NCBI GenBank assembly: GCA_029309925.1
Contig: JARKND010000005.1
Location: forward strand, 1,426,001-1,490,000
Length of the DNA stretch: 64,000 nucleotides
Source of the DNA: Fulvivirgaceae bacterium JP3-4
GTDB taxonomy: Bacteria; Bacteroidota; Bacteroidia; Cytophagales; Cyclobacteriaceae
Reading direction: 5' to 3'
In this document: piece by piece, positions 26,273 through 33,863 of the stretch
Layout: each line of letters begins with the position of its first letter
How positions within the stretch are numbered: position 1 is the first letter of the stretch
Notes under the pieces: generated by a model
Database searches by the model: none
What the model saw: only the letters and a program-made list of their open reading frames with translations
What the model was told of the DNA's origin: nothing
Made by a program: the position numbers and the translations under genes

Positions 26273-27442
26273 TTATGCTGCGATCAGCTCGCGTGTTGCA
26301 GTTGGTGGAATTAACAATGGTTTGATACAGTTGTCGCGTTTTGCGGAGAAGATGTGGTACGCTTCGTTCACTTCTTCCAGCGGAATACGGTGTGTGATCA
26401 ATCCTTTCGGGTCGAGGATTCCATTCTGCACATGCTCGATGAGCCGTGGCAACAGTCTTTTTACCGATGCCTGATTGGCGCGCAGCGTAATACCTTTGTT
26501 CAGCACACTTCCCATTGCAATCATATTCCACGGCATGCCATACACACCAACAACAGACACGATACCTCCCTTCTTTACGGAATTGATCGCCCAGTTGAGT
26601 GCAGTTGCAGATCCCGCCTGCAAAAACAACCTGCCTGTGATGTCCTGGCTCGGTGTTCCAACGGCTTCACAGCCTACTGCATCAATGCATACATCTGCCC
26701 CAAACCAATCCGTTGTTCGCTTCAAGAATACAACCGGGTCGTGCATCTCCTTGAAGTTATACGCTTCACACATTGCATATTTCTTTGCAAACTCCAGGCG
26801 ATAATCGAGGTGGTCGATGATGATCACGCGACCAGCACCGAAGAGCCATGAACATCGCGCTGCCATGATGCCGATCGGGCCTGCCCCAAACACCACAACA
26901 GTGTCGCCTTTTTGTATGCCCCCCATCTCTGCAGCCTGATATCCGGTTGGGGTTACATCCGTCAGCATTACTGCATCTTCGATGTTCATCCCTGCAGGAA
27001 TTTTAGTTGGCCCGACATCAGCATACGGAACGCGAACATATTCCGCCTGGCCTCCGTCATACCCACCGGCTGCATGTGAGTAGCCGAAAATTCCGCCTAT
27101 TGCTGTGTGCTGCGGATTAGACTCGTGACAATTGCCGAAAAGTTCCTGCTTGCAGAATGGACAAGCACCGCACGCTATGTTGAACGGCACAAGCACGTGA
27201 TCACCTACTTTCAGGTTTTGTACACCTTCACCCACTTCAGTCACAATTCCGGTAAATTCGTGTCCGAAGGTCATCCCCACCCGAGTGTCCGGCACCATGC
27301 CGTGATACAGGTGCAGATCCGAACCACATATAAGCGAACGCGTGACGCGCACAATAGCATCGTTGGGGTGCATGATCTCCGGCTCAGGTCGGTTCCGCTC
27401 GGTGCGAATGCGGAACGGTCCGCGATAATTCATTGCTATCAT
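26273..27442 (-). CDS. zinc-dependent alcohol dehydrogenase (formaldehyde-dehydrogenase-like)
   Basis: 389 residues of the medium-chain dehydrogenase family. Catalytic zinc ligands are seen in LICGSDLHLYHG (Cys) and TFGHEFTGIV (His-Glu). The structural zinc Cys cluster is ACGACPFCKQELFGNC, and the nucleotide-binding motif is VVVFGAGPIGIMAARC. The long inserted loop and HTAIGGIFGYSHAAGGYDGGQAEYVRVPYAD match glutathione-independent formaldehyde dehydrogenase-like enzymes. It would oxidise an alcohol or aldehyde with NAD(P). It is 12 bp upstream of the frameshifted gene and probably shares its transcript. Confidence 0.92.
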   Translation of the reverse strand: MIAMNYRGPFRIRTERNRPEPEIMHPNDAIVRVTRSLICGSDLHLYHGMVPDTRVGMTFGHEFTGIVTEVGEGVQNLKVGDHVLVPFNIACGACPFCKQELFGNCHESNPQHTAIGGIFGYSHAAGGYDGGQAEYVRVPYADVGPTKIPAGMNIEDAVMLTDVTPTGYQAAEMGGIQKGDTVVVFGAGPIGIMAARCSWLFGAGRVIIIDHLDYRLEFAKKYAMCEAYNFKEMHDPVVFLKRTTDWFGADVCIDAVGCEAVGTPSQDITGRLFLQAGSATALNWAINSVKKGGIVSVVGVYGMPWNMIAMGSVLNKGITLRANQASVKRLLPRLIEHVQNGILDPKGLITHRIPLEEVNEAYHIFSAKRDNCIKPLLIPPTATRELIAA

Positions 27443-27604
27443 AATCTCCTTTCGTTATTGATCAATACAGCAATTGCTTGCTGACTCAGGTGAATTCCTG
27501 AATGAAAACTAGTGGGTAAAAAATATGCCGATGTTAAAATGGGGACAGTATCGCAACGCGGTCGCTATACGGAGAACCGGGTGTGCGAAACGAACTGGCA
27601 ACGG

Positions 27605-28333
27605 TTATTGCATTTCTTTGTGCTGGAGAAAATGTGTGCGCTGAGTCCGTGGAAGTTTTTCGATTGCGTAGCGCAGCATCGTGCGCGGCATGAACTCCGC
27701 GTAACGATCAAGAAATGCGAGCAATGTTGCTTTATGCTTTTTGCCTGCTTCACGGATCCACCCGCCTGCAGCCTTGTGAATCAGGTCCTCTTTGTCATGG
27801 AGCAAGATTTCAGCAATCGCAAAAGTGTCGTCTGCTTCACCTTGTCTTAAAAAATACGAGGTACTCACAATGGAGGTTCTTCGTTCCCAGATGTTTTTTG
27901 ATTTCGCGAGCTTGTAAAGCACCTTTCGTGGTTTATCAAAAAGGTAGCGGCCAACAACATATCCCGCGCTGCGGTCAACCAGGTCCCAGTTGTTAATTCT
28001 GTCATGCCTTCGTATGTAAAGGTCGAAAAGTTCTTTTCTCCTTTCCGCAGAAGTCTTTTTATCCCGCGCCTGAAAATCCATAATGCTCACGGCACCTGCA
28101 CGCGCCTCATGGATCCCGTCCTCGAGCAGTTTTTCCACTTCATGAAGTTCCATTTCCATGAAGTCTTTGGCAAGTGAAAATACTTTTCCCATCGGCACAC
28201 CGATAAATTTGTCACCCGCCCCATACTCACCGTCTCCTGATTTGAAATACCGCTGAATTTTTTCAAGCTCCTTGTCGGAACGCATCGTCCGCAGTTTTGC
28301 AACAAATGCTTTTGCTGTGAGTTTTTCGGCCAT
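27605..28333 (-). CDS. DNA alkylation repair protein (AlkD-like HEAT-repeat glycosylase)
   Basis: I take ATG 28333 (MAEKLTAKAFVAKLRTMRSDKEL), dropping a 26-residue extension that starts in non-coding-like sequence. The 242-residue protein is all helical, with the AlkD signatures FIGVPMGKVFSLAKDF, HEARAGAVSIMDFQARD and NNWDLVDRSAGYVVGRYL, the last holding the catalytic-region Asp. AlkD-type enzymes remove bulky or charged alkylated bases from DNA without flipping them. It is monocistronic. Confidence 0.9.
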   Translation of the reverse strand: MAEKLTAKAFVAKLRTMRSDKELEKIQRYFKSGDGEYGAGDKFIGVPMGKVFSLAKDFMEMELHEVEKLLEDGIHEARAGAVSIMDFQARDKKTSAERRKELFDLYIRRHDRINNWDLVDRSAGYVVGRYLFDKPRKVLYKLAKSKNIWERRTSIVSTSYFLRQGEADDTFAIAEILLHDKEDLIHKAAGGWIREAGKKHKATLLAFLDRYAEFMPRTMLRYAIEKLPRTQRTHFLQHKEMQ

Positions 28334-28693
28334 GCACAATTTTATTGAATGAGGTCTACACTCTTGCTTGAAGCGATTTCCCCGATGGTCGTAATGATCG
28401 ATCCGAGGCAAAACAACATCCGGTCAGGATAAACCGCGCGATGTTATTGATGTGTCATTTATAAAAATTACTGGGCATTCAGTCACTTACCACTGAAGTC
28501 TGCCAAGGTCACGTGACCGATACCAATGGTACTTCCGCCATCTGTAAGGCGCTGAACAGGATCTAAGAGCACGTCAGGGACGCCTGCCAAAGCCCCTTTG
28601 AACATCCACGCATCGAACAATATAATAATTTAGACGCTTCTTCCCTCTGAATATCCTTCAATGTTTTGAACCAGGTGAAATCGCCCACGCGAC
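28334..28693. other. 360-bp stretch without a clear gene; possible gene remnant on minus strand
   Basis: On the minus strand two short overlapping frames look protein-like. One (about 28680-28550) contains FTWFKTLKDIQREEASKLL; the other (ATG 28605 to TGA 28483, 40 residues) begins MFKGALAGVPDVLLDPVQRL and contains GGSTIGIGHVTLADFSGK. They may be pieces of one decayed gene joined by a frameshift, or chance. I see no repeat, RNA gene or clear promoter here. Confidence 0.25.
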
Positions 28694-29182
28694 TTACTCT
28701 TTCTCCTTATAAAGCACAAGCTGTCCGAGGTGATATGCCACATGACTGGTACGGTTCAGAAGCACACTTAGTCTGTTGCGGGACGGTTCCCTCACAAGGT
28801 CTTCATCGGTCATCGAAGTGTGGCGCTTAAACCAGTCGTCAGCTGACATTTTCGCGAAAAGCGATGACAACCGTTCATTTGACTCGCGCCATGCCTTTTT
28901 CAGTGTTGCAACGTCAGGAATACTTGCAGCACCGCGGTCCGGAGTTTTAATAAACGCATCATCCCATTGTGAATACGAACGGTCACCAAGGGAGAACAAT
29001 GTGATCATGCCTTCATTGACCGTGATGAGATGTCCCAACAGGTAGATGACACGGTTTTTGCCCGGGGCGATCTCCTTTAAGAATGCTTCGTCAGAAAGCG
29101 ATTGGAAAAACTTGTCCGTGCGGGAGATCTGCGTGTTCCAGGCCTTAAGGGCCATATCGATAAAAATCTGGTCTCTGTTCAT
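28694..29182 (-). CDS. DinB family protein
   Basis: 162 residues forming the DinB four-helix bundle. Metal-binding histidines are placed as in the family: LLGHLITVNEGM near residue 50 and the C-terminal HVAYHLGQLVLYKEKE (HxxxHxGQ). DinB/YfiT-like proteins are metal-dependent, some being thiol or bacillithiol transferases; the reaction here is unknown. It is divergent from the VOC gene with 91 bp between the starts. Confidence 0.88.
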   Translation of the reverse strand: MNRDQIFIDMALKAWNTQISRTDKFFQSLSDEAFLKEIAPGKNRVIYLLGHLITVNEGMITLFSLGDRSYSQWDDAFIKTPDRGAASIPDVATLKKAWRESNERLSSLFAKMSADDWFKRHTSMTDEDLVREPSRNRLSVLLNRTSHVAYHLGQLVLYKEKE

Positions 29183-29273
29183 AGAAAGTGTTTTGTGAAT
29201 GACAAGTACGGTCGGTTAAAAGTTCAGATGCTGATTTCTTTTTCTATTTTTGAAAGTAATTCAATCTCCTCTT

Positions 29274-29726
29274 ATGCAGCAAAAAATTCTCGTTGTGCTT
29301 CTGATGGTGACGCTTTCACAGGCTTCCCAGGCGCAAAGCAAGGCTAAGGTTCGCATTAATCACACCGCGATCTACGTGAAGGATCTGAAGGCTACGAAGG
29401 CATTCTACGAAGGTGTTCTCGGCCTGGATACAATCCCCGAACCGTTCCATGATGGAAAGCACGTCTGGTATAGCATGGGGTATCCGGGCGTTTCGATGCA
29501 TGTCATTCAGGGCGCAACAGAGAAAAAGGAATACTACAAGAATCAGCATACATGTTTCAGTCTTGAGTCTGTTGAGGCCTTCACTAAGATTTTGGAAAAG
29601 AACAAGATCCCGTATGAAGATGTGGCAGGAAAAAAGAACGCCATCACCACACGCATTGATGGTGTGAAGCAGATCTGGCTGCAGGATCCTGACGGATACT
29701 GGATTGAAGTGAACGATGCAAAATAA
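29274..29726 (+). CDS. exported VOC (glyoxalase-fold) protein
   Basis: ATG 29274 gives 150 residues with a signal peptide (MQQKILVVLLMVTLSQASQAQ), unusual for this family. A single vicinal-oxygen-chelate domain follows: RINHTAIYVKDLKATKAFYEGVLGLDTIP, and DPDGYWIEVNDAK with the C-terminal Glu ligand. Family members bind a divalent metal and act as dioxygenases, isomerases or resistance proteins. Periplasmic location points to a different role from glyoxalase I. A longer frame starts with TTG at 29250 and would put residues before the signal. Confidence 0.82.
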   Translation: MQQKILVVLLMVTLSQASQAQSKAKVRINHTAIYVKDLKATKAFYEGVLGLDTIPEPFHDGKHVWYSMGYPGVSMHVIQGATEKKEYYKNQHTCFSLESVEAFTKILEKNKIPYEDVAGKKNAITTRIDGVKQIWLQDPDGYWIEVNDAK

Positions 29727-29727
29727 A

Positions 29728-29847
29728 TGTGTTCAGGTGTTCGTGTGTTAATGTCTTCATGTAGGTGTACCGGTTAGGCAGTTAATTTTTTTCATGAAAC
29801 GAAATTTCTTACATGCGCACATGAACACATGCGCACATACGCACATT
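29728..29847. repeat. octamer arrays in inverted orientation (TGTGTTCA type)
   Basis: The left array (29728-29767) reads tgtgttca, ggtgttcg, tgtgttaa, tgtcttca, tgtaggtg at exact 8-base period. The right array (29811-29847) contains cacatgaa, cacatgcg, cacatacg, also period 8 and reverse-complementary. The loop is about 43 bases. The same octamer forms the repeat at 59259-59398. The left array starts 2 bases after the VOC stop; the right one ends 26 bases before the next ATG. Confidence 0.85.
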
Positions 29848-29873
29848 TCTTTATCTTTGAGAAAAACCTCATT

Positions 29874-30284
29874 ATGAAAACCCTTACTATCCTCGCAGTA
29901 CTGTTGTTCTTTTCCTTTACTAGTTATGCACAATTCAGTGAGGAGAAAGCGCTGTATCTGAAAAAAGTCGAAAAGTATCGCAGGATGAAAAGCACAGGGC
30001 AGGCGCTCACAGTGGGTGGCTCTGCAGCGATGATCATCGGAGTAGTGATGCTCGCGAATGTGGAGACAACGTACAACAGCTACGGTCAGGCTACTACTTC
30101 CGGAAATGTTGGCGGTGGGGTAGCACTGTATCTGCTGGGTGGCTGTGCTGTAGGCGCAGGAGTTCCGCTTTGGATTGTTGGGGGAATCAACAAGGGACGC
30201 TATGAGCGCAAACTCCAGACTGTATCCGTGCGTCTGAACACTTCTCCTCAAAACACAGGACTCACGCTTAACTACAGGTTCTGA
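29874..30284 (+). CDS. exported hypothetical protein with two membrane segments
   Basis: ATG 29874 gives 136 residues: signal peptide (MKTLTILAVLLFFSFTSYAQ), a charged helix (EEKALYLKKVEKYRRMKSTG), then two glycine-rich hydrophobic segments (VGGSAAMIIGVVMLANV and VALYLLGGCAVGAGVPLWIVGG) and a C-terminal beta tail ending LTLNYRF. The layout occurs in many short Bacteroidota proteins of unknown function. An in-frame upstream start at 29829 lies inside the repeat array and is rejected. Confidence 0.65.
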   Translation: MKTLTILAVLLFFSFTSYAQFSEEKALYLKKVEKYRRMKSTGQALTVGGSAAMIIGVVMLANVETTYNSYGQATTSGNVGGGVALYLLGGCAVGAGVPLWIVGGINKGRYERKLQTVSVRLNTSPQNTGLTLNYRF

Positions 30285-30343
30285 AACGGATCAATCCTTG
30301 TTTTTAATTCCGGTCCGCATCAACTATCCATATTGTAGAAGAA

Positions 30344-30544
30344 TCACTCACGTGAATCTGGTACTGGCTTGATTTTGCGCAGCATTCTGCCTATGACCAC
30401 CGCACGTTTTCCATCGAAGTCAACCAGCATTGTCCCGTTTTTTCCGCGGATGCATTTTCCATTATTCCGCCTCACAGCCGAGCATAGCTTACCCTTCAAC
30501 TCACTTGATGTTTGCTTATCACCCCGGTAGACGTATTCCGCCAT
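30344..30544 (-). CDS. small conserved-looking hypothetical protein
   Basis: 66 residues, MAEYVYRGDKQTSSELKG at the start, then a strongly basic beta-rich segment with RGKNGTMLVDFDGKRAVVIGRMLRKIK. The alternation of hydrophobic and polar residues and the Gly/Asp turns look like a small SH3-like beta barrel. No family recognised. It is convergent with the gene at 29874 and divergent from the TfoX gene, with 40 bp between starts. Confidence 0.5.
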   Translation of the reverse strand: MAEYVYRGDKQTSSELKGKLCSAVRRNNGKCIRGKNGTMLVDFDGKRAVVIGRMLRKIKPVPDSRE

Positions 30545-30584
30545 TCAGATTTTTTAATTATAATTATATAGGGTTGCTGCTGCA

Positions 30585-31010
30585 ATGCCTCTTACCAAAA
30601 TTGTCATGCCCTATAACGACATGCTCGCTGACCGGATTCGCGAACGACTCGCAAATATTCCAAAAGTTCGTGAAGTCGAAATGATGGGCGGCCTGGCCTT
30701 TATGGTAAACGACAAAATGTGCGTGGGTATTTTTAAGGATGCATTACTTTGCCGCATTGACCCGCGCGAACGCGATGAACTTCTTGAACGTCCGGGCTGT
30801 ACCGTGATGGCTTTCACCGGCAGACCCATGAAAGGCCTCGTTCTTGTTGACGATTCGGGAATGCGATCAACTAAGGATTTTGAATTCTGGATAAAGTGTT
30901 GCCTTGACTATAATAAGATTGCAAAGCGCGCCAGGAAAAAATCGAAGGGGAAAACTTCAAAGGGTTCCGCCACCAGGTCGGGAAACACTTCCAGAAAGTC
31001 AAAAAGATAG
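30585..31010 (+). CDS. TfoX/Sxy N-terminal domain protein
   Basis: 141 residues. The domain reads RIRERLANIPKVREVEMMGGLAFMVNDKMCVGIFKDALLCRIDP, matching the TfoX N-terminal fold (GGLxFMxxxKM), followed by GRPMKGLVLVDDSGM and a Lys/Arg/Ser-rich tail (RARKKSKGKTSKGSATRSGNTSRKSKR). Stand-alone TfoX_N proteins occur widely in bacteria with no competence system; their role is unknown. The basic tail may bind nucleic acid. Confidence 0.85.
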   Translation: MPLTKIVMPYNDMLADRIRERLANIPKVREVEMMGGLAFMVNDKMCVGIFKDALLCRIDPRERDELLERPGCTVMAFTGRPMKGLVLVDDSGMRSTKDFEFWIKCCLDYNKIAKRARKKSKGKTSKGSATRSGNTSRKSKR

Positions 31011-31119
31011 GAGCCCGGTTCTCTGTCGTGCCAATGTTTTTCGATGCAGGTTCTTTAATGGATTCTGCGTTTTGTTTTAATTTTATTTAATACAATCAAA
31101 CCTACTAAACCTCACAGCT

Positions 31120-31551
31120 ATGGAAGACTTTCCAATTAATTTCCTGGCCATTATTGTGGCCACTGTTGCATCCTTTATCGTTGGATTCGTTTGGTACACG
31201 TTGTTATTCGGCAAGGCCTGGGCGAAGGAGATGGGCTTTGATATGAACCGCAAGGCTACTGGCGGTGAAATGGCGAAAGGGATGTTGCTCAACTTACTCG
31301 GCAATTTTTTTATGGCGTATGTGTTTGCACACAACAACGCAGCGTGGTCGTTCGTACCGGGAATGGATGTGATGTCCGATGGCGCAAGCATCGCGAACGC
31401 AGCAATTTTTACCTGGCTCGGGTTTTACGTCCCGCAGGATTTCAACAAAGTGACCTGGGGTGGAAAGTCGTGGAAATTATTTTTCATTGATACCGGCTAC
31501 CACCTGGTGAAATTGTTTGTTGCAGCAAGTATTTTGATTCTCTGGAAGTAG
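31120..31551 (+). CDS. DUF1761 membrane protein
   Basis: 143 residues with four membrane helices, matching DUF1761: NFLAIIVATVASFIVGFVWYTLLFGKAWAKEMGFD at the start and DGASIANAAIFTWLGFYVPQDFNKVTWGGKSWKLFFIDTGYHL near the end. Function unknown. Preceded by an A/T-rich leader of about 100 bp. It is followed by a palindromic repeat element. Confidence 0.87.
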   Translation: MEDFPINFLAIIVATVASFIVGFVWYTLLFGKAWAKEMGFDMNRKATGGEMAKGMLLNLLGNFFMAYVFAHNNAAWSFVPGMDVMSDGASIANAAIFTWLGFYVPQDFNKVTWGGKSWKLFFIDTGYHLVKLFVAASILILWK

Positions 31552-31589
31552 TTGCCGGATACGCATTTATCAACAGTAGGGAACGCTAT

Positions 31590-31740
31590 CCAGTGCGCAT
31601 AAATAATGCCGCGTTCAGCATCGGTTGTTTATAGTGTTGGGGGTACAATTCACATTCGACCCCGTTCGGAGTCGTGTGTTTTTGACCGGGGATCATCTAT
31701 AAACATATGATCTATTCGGGATCGGATAGCGTACACATAA
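31590..31740. repeat. composite palindromic intergenic element
   Basis: Three small stem-loops with related loops are seen: ATGCcgcgttcaGCAT (31601-31620 region), CGACcccgttcggaGTCG (about 31656-31675) and GATCAT..ATGATC (about 31692-31713). The words tgtttatag (about 31627) and ctataaaca (about 31698) flank the middle in inverted order. This resembles the dispersed palindromic repeats carrying a tgtttatag word that I recall from other Bacteroidota genomes (from memory, not searched). It fills most of the 323-bp gap between DUF1761 and the LuxR-type gene. Confidence 0.45.
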
Positions 31741-31784
31741 CGACTCATACCAAGTACAAACAATATCTAAGAATTCACCCTCGG

Positions 31785-31820
31785 ATCCAAAGGCGAAAAT
31801 TCCTTTGGATTCTTTTTTTT
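31785..31820 (+). terminator. intrinsic terminator
   Basis: ATCCAAAGG and CCTTTGGAT pair perfectly over 9 bp, followed by TC and nine T. It ends any transcript from the DUF1761 side and lies inside the longest open frame of the LuxR-type gene, so it argues for the shorter start of that gene. Confidence 0.85.
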
Positions 31821-31874
31821 TGCTCGAAATCGTGCTACCCTTCTCTCGTAAACAGTGTCTTTTTATCTTGCGTT

Positions 31875-32336
31875 GTGATCACCAACTTTATCAAGCACAA
31901 TCGGAGCATTTTGTTTTACAGCGTTTGTCTCGCTGCAATATTAGTCCTGCTTAACTGGCTGAAACTGCGGTTCGTGATCATTGATCACGCTTTCGAGATC
32001 TATGTCGGGGCGGTGGCGGTTCTTTTTACAGCCGTGGGGATCTGGCTGGGCCTGAAACTAACGCGACCAAAGCAGGTGGTGATAACACGTGTTGCCGAAA
32101 AAAAGAAACCCTTTCGGCTGAATGAATCCGCTCTTGAGGAACGCAACATTACAAAACGGGAGCTCGAAGTATTGCAGCTGATCGCGCAAGGGCTCAGTAA
32201 CCAGGAAATTGCCGACCGGCTTTTCCTGTCGCTCAGCACGGTAAAGAGCCATTCAAACAACCTCTTTGACAAACTTGGTGTGCAGCGGAGAACACAGGCT
32301 GTCGATCAGGGAAGAAAACTTGAACTCATCCCGTAA
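31875..32336 (+). CDS. membrane-anchored LuxR-type transcriptional regulator
   Basis: The C-terminal 65 residues are a LuxR/GerE helix-turn-helix (ITKRELEVLQLIAQGLSNQEIADRLFLSLSTVKSHSNNLFDKLGVQRRTQAVDQG). Before it are two membrane helices (ILFYSVCLAAILVLLNWL and FEIYVGAVAVLFTAVGIWLGL). I take GTG 31875 as start (153 residues). The open frame reaches back to 31707, but that part crosses a strong terminator and is Ser/His/Arg-rich non-coding-like sequence. Membrane-tethered LuxR proteins without a receiver domain are frequent in Cytophagales and Chitinophagales; the signal is unknown. Confidence 0.82.
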   Translation: MITNFIKHNRSILFYSVCLAAILVLLNWLKLRFVIIDHAFEIYVGAVAVLFTAVGIWLGLKLTRPKQVVITRVAEKKKPFRLNESALEERNITKRELEVLQLIAQGLSNQEIADRLFLSLSTVKSHSNNLFDKLGVQRRTQAVDQGRKLELIP

Positions 32337-32440
32337 AACCCAATCGTACTTTGGTTCGAGCCGGTGTCAGATTCAAAAATCAGCCTTTGGTACGACATCA
32401 AAATCACGGTCAGAGGTGATTATTGCCGAAAAAATAAACT

Positions 32441-32971
32441 ATGAAAAGAATCATTATTGTCTTTGGATTGATCATCGGTGGAATTTTTACAGGCTTCGGT
32501 TTGTACATGGCGGCACGGTGCTGCAATAATCCGCGATACGAAAGCAACGACCTGATCGGGTATGCCGGCATGCTGGCGACCAGCTCGCTGATCTTTATCG
32601 CCATTAAGAGCTATCGCGACAAACACTTGGGCGGATTCATATCTTTTGGAAATGCATTCCGCGTAGGCGCATGGATATCGCTGTTAGCCTCTACGTTGTA
32701 TGTGGTAGCGTGGCTATTCGACTACTATCTGTTTCTGCCCGAGTTTATCGACTACTACACCGAGCATGTTCTCTATATGGAAGAGGTGAGGGGAGCTTCC
32801 CAGGCGCAGATTGCATCGAAAGCAGAAGAGATGGCGGAGTTTAAGGAAATGTACAGTAATCCGCTGTTTGTTATTCTGGTCACCTATGCGGAAATACTGC
32901 CGTTGGGTCTTGTGATCTCTCTCATCAGTGCTGCCATTTTGAAAAAAAAGCCGAAGGCGGAATTAGCATAA
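32441..32971 (+). CDS. DUF4199 membrane protein
   Basis: 176 residues with four membrane helices, fitting DUF4199: GLIIGGIFTGFGLYMA, MLATSSLIFIAIKSYRDKHLGGFISFGNAFRVGAWISLLASTLYVVAWLFDYY, and a charged loop (QAQIASKAEEMAEFKEMYSNP) before the last helix. The tail is basic (KKKPKAELA). Function unknown; the family is largely limited to Bacteroidota. The gene is 100 bp after the LuxR-type regulator and may be its target or partner (inference). Confidence 0.86.
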   Translation: MKRIIIVFGLIIGGIFTGFGLYMAARCCNNPRYESNDLIGYAGMLATSSLIFIAIKSYRDKHLGGFISFGNAFRVGAWISLLASTLYVVAWLFDYYLFLPEFIDYYTEHVLYMEEVRGASQAQIASKAEEMAEFKEMYSNPLFVILVTYAEILPLGLVISLISAAILKKKPKAELA

Positions 32972-33083
32972 CACGCAAAATTTCAAGTAAACTTGGGATG
33001 CGATCCGCAAACCTGTGGTAGATCGCAATCATGGCAACCTGCGAGGGGAGCAGGTTGTACTTTTTTATTTAACAAATACTGCA

Positions 33084-33779
33084 ATGAAGCCATATGTTAT
33101 TTGCCATATGCTGGGATCCGTTGATGGCCGGATCAAACAAAACATCTGGGGATTTAAAGATCACCACAAGTATTTCGAAGAGACCGCTGCGAAGATCAAG
33201 GCTGATGCCTGGCTCGTTGGGCGCGTTACCATGGAAGAATTTTCCAGTAAAAGAAAGCCCGCTGCCCCTGCGAAGCGAGTTGTTGTGCCAAAAGAAGACT
33301 TCGTAGGTAAACTTTCAAAAACGTATGCAGTGGTCATCGATCCTTCCGGTAAATGCTATTGGGACACGAACATGGTCTCCACCGAACACGTCATCGAAGT
33401 GCTGACCGAACGTGTGTCATCGAGCTACCTTCAGCATCTGCGCGAAAAGCAGGTGTCGTATGTGTTTGGCGGTCAGGATACGCTTGACCTGGCACTCGTG
33501 CTTAGAAAATTGAACAAGCTCTTCAATATAAAAACCGTCCGCATCGATGGTGGTGGCCACGTCAACGGGTCTTTCCTGAAAGCCGGCCTCATTGATGAGT
33601 TTAGCCTCGTGCTCGCACCAGTCGCGGATGGAACCATCGGTCAGCCCACAGTCTTTGAAGCCGAAGAAGGTTTCGGTCGCAGGAAGGCCACGCAATTTAC
33701 ACTGAAGTCGGTAAAGCGCATTTACAAGGATTTTTTGTGGCTTCGCTATCTGGTGGTGAAGGGAAAAACAAAGCGCTGA
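33084..33779 (+). CDS. RibD C-terminal / dihydrofolate-reductase-fold protein
   Basis: ATG 33084 gives 231 residues. The N-terminus MKPYVICHMLGSVDGRI and the DAWLVGRVTMEEF segment are the NADPH-fold start of the RibD_C family. The middle VSYVFGGQDTLDLALVLRKLN and the IDGGGHVNGSFLKAGLIDEFSLVLAPVADG block complete it. Such proteins reduce a pyrimidine or pterin-like substrate with NADPH. No deaminase domain is present, so riboflavin synthesis is not assured. A 23-residue extension to 33015 is not needed. Confidence 0.88.
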   Translation: MKPYVICHMLGSVDGRIKQNIWGFKDHHKYFEETAAKIKADAWLVGRVTMEEFSSKRKPAAPAKRVVVPKEDFVGKLSKTYAVVIDPSGKCYWDTNMVSTEHVIEVLTERVSSSYLQHLREKQVSYVFGGQDTLDLALVLRKLNKLFNIKTVRIDGGGHVNGSFLKAGLIDEFSLVLAPVADGTIGQPTVFEAEEGFGRRKATQFTLKSVKRIYKDFLWLRYLVVKGKTKR

Positions 33780-33863
33780 TCAGGGGTTGATTTCCTGGCC
33801 GGGTAGCTCACATCGCAAGGTTTTTTGACTCCTGTTGATTAACTTCCGTAAAACCCCGGGCCT

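Noticed and set aside
26354-26851. 165-codon plus-strand frame
   Set aside because: Fully antisense to the zinc alcohol dehydrogenase, which has all family motifs.
29757-30251. 164-codon minus-strand frame over the octamer array
   Set aside because: Cys/His-rich translation of repeat DNA and antisense to a signal-peptide protein.
31640-31680. tRNA-like ttcgacc loop
   Set aside because: No acceptor, D or anticodon arms could be built around it; better explained as part of the palindromic element.
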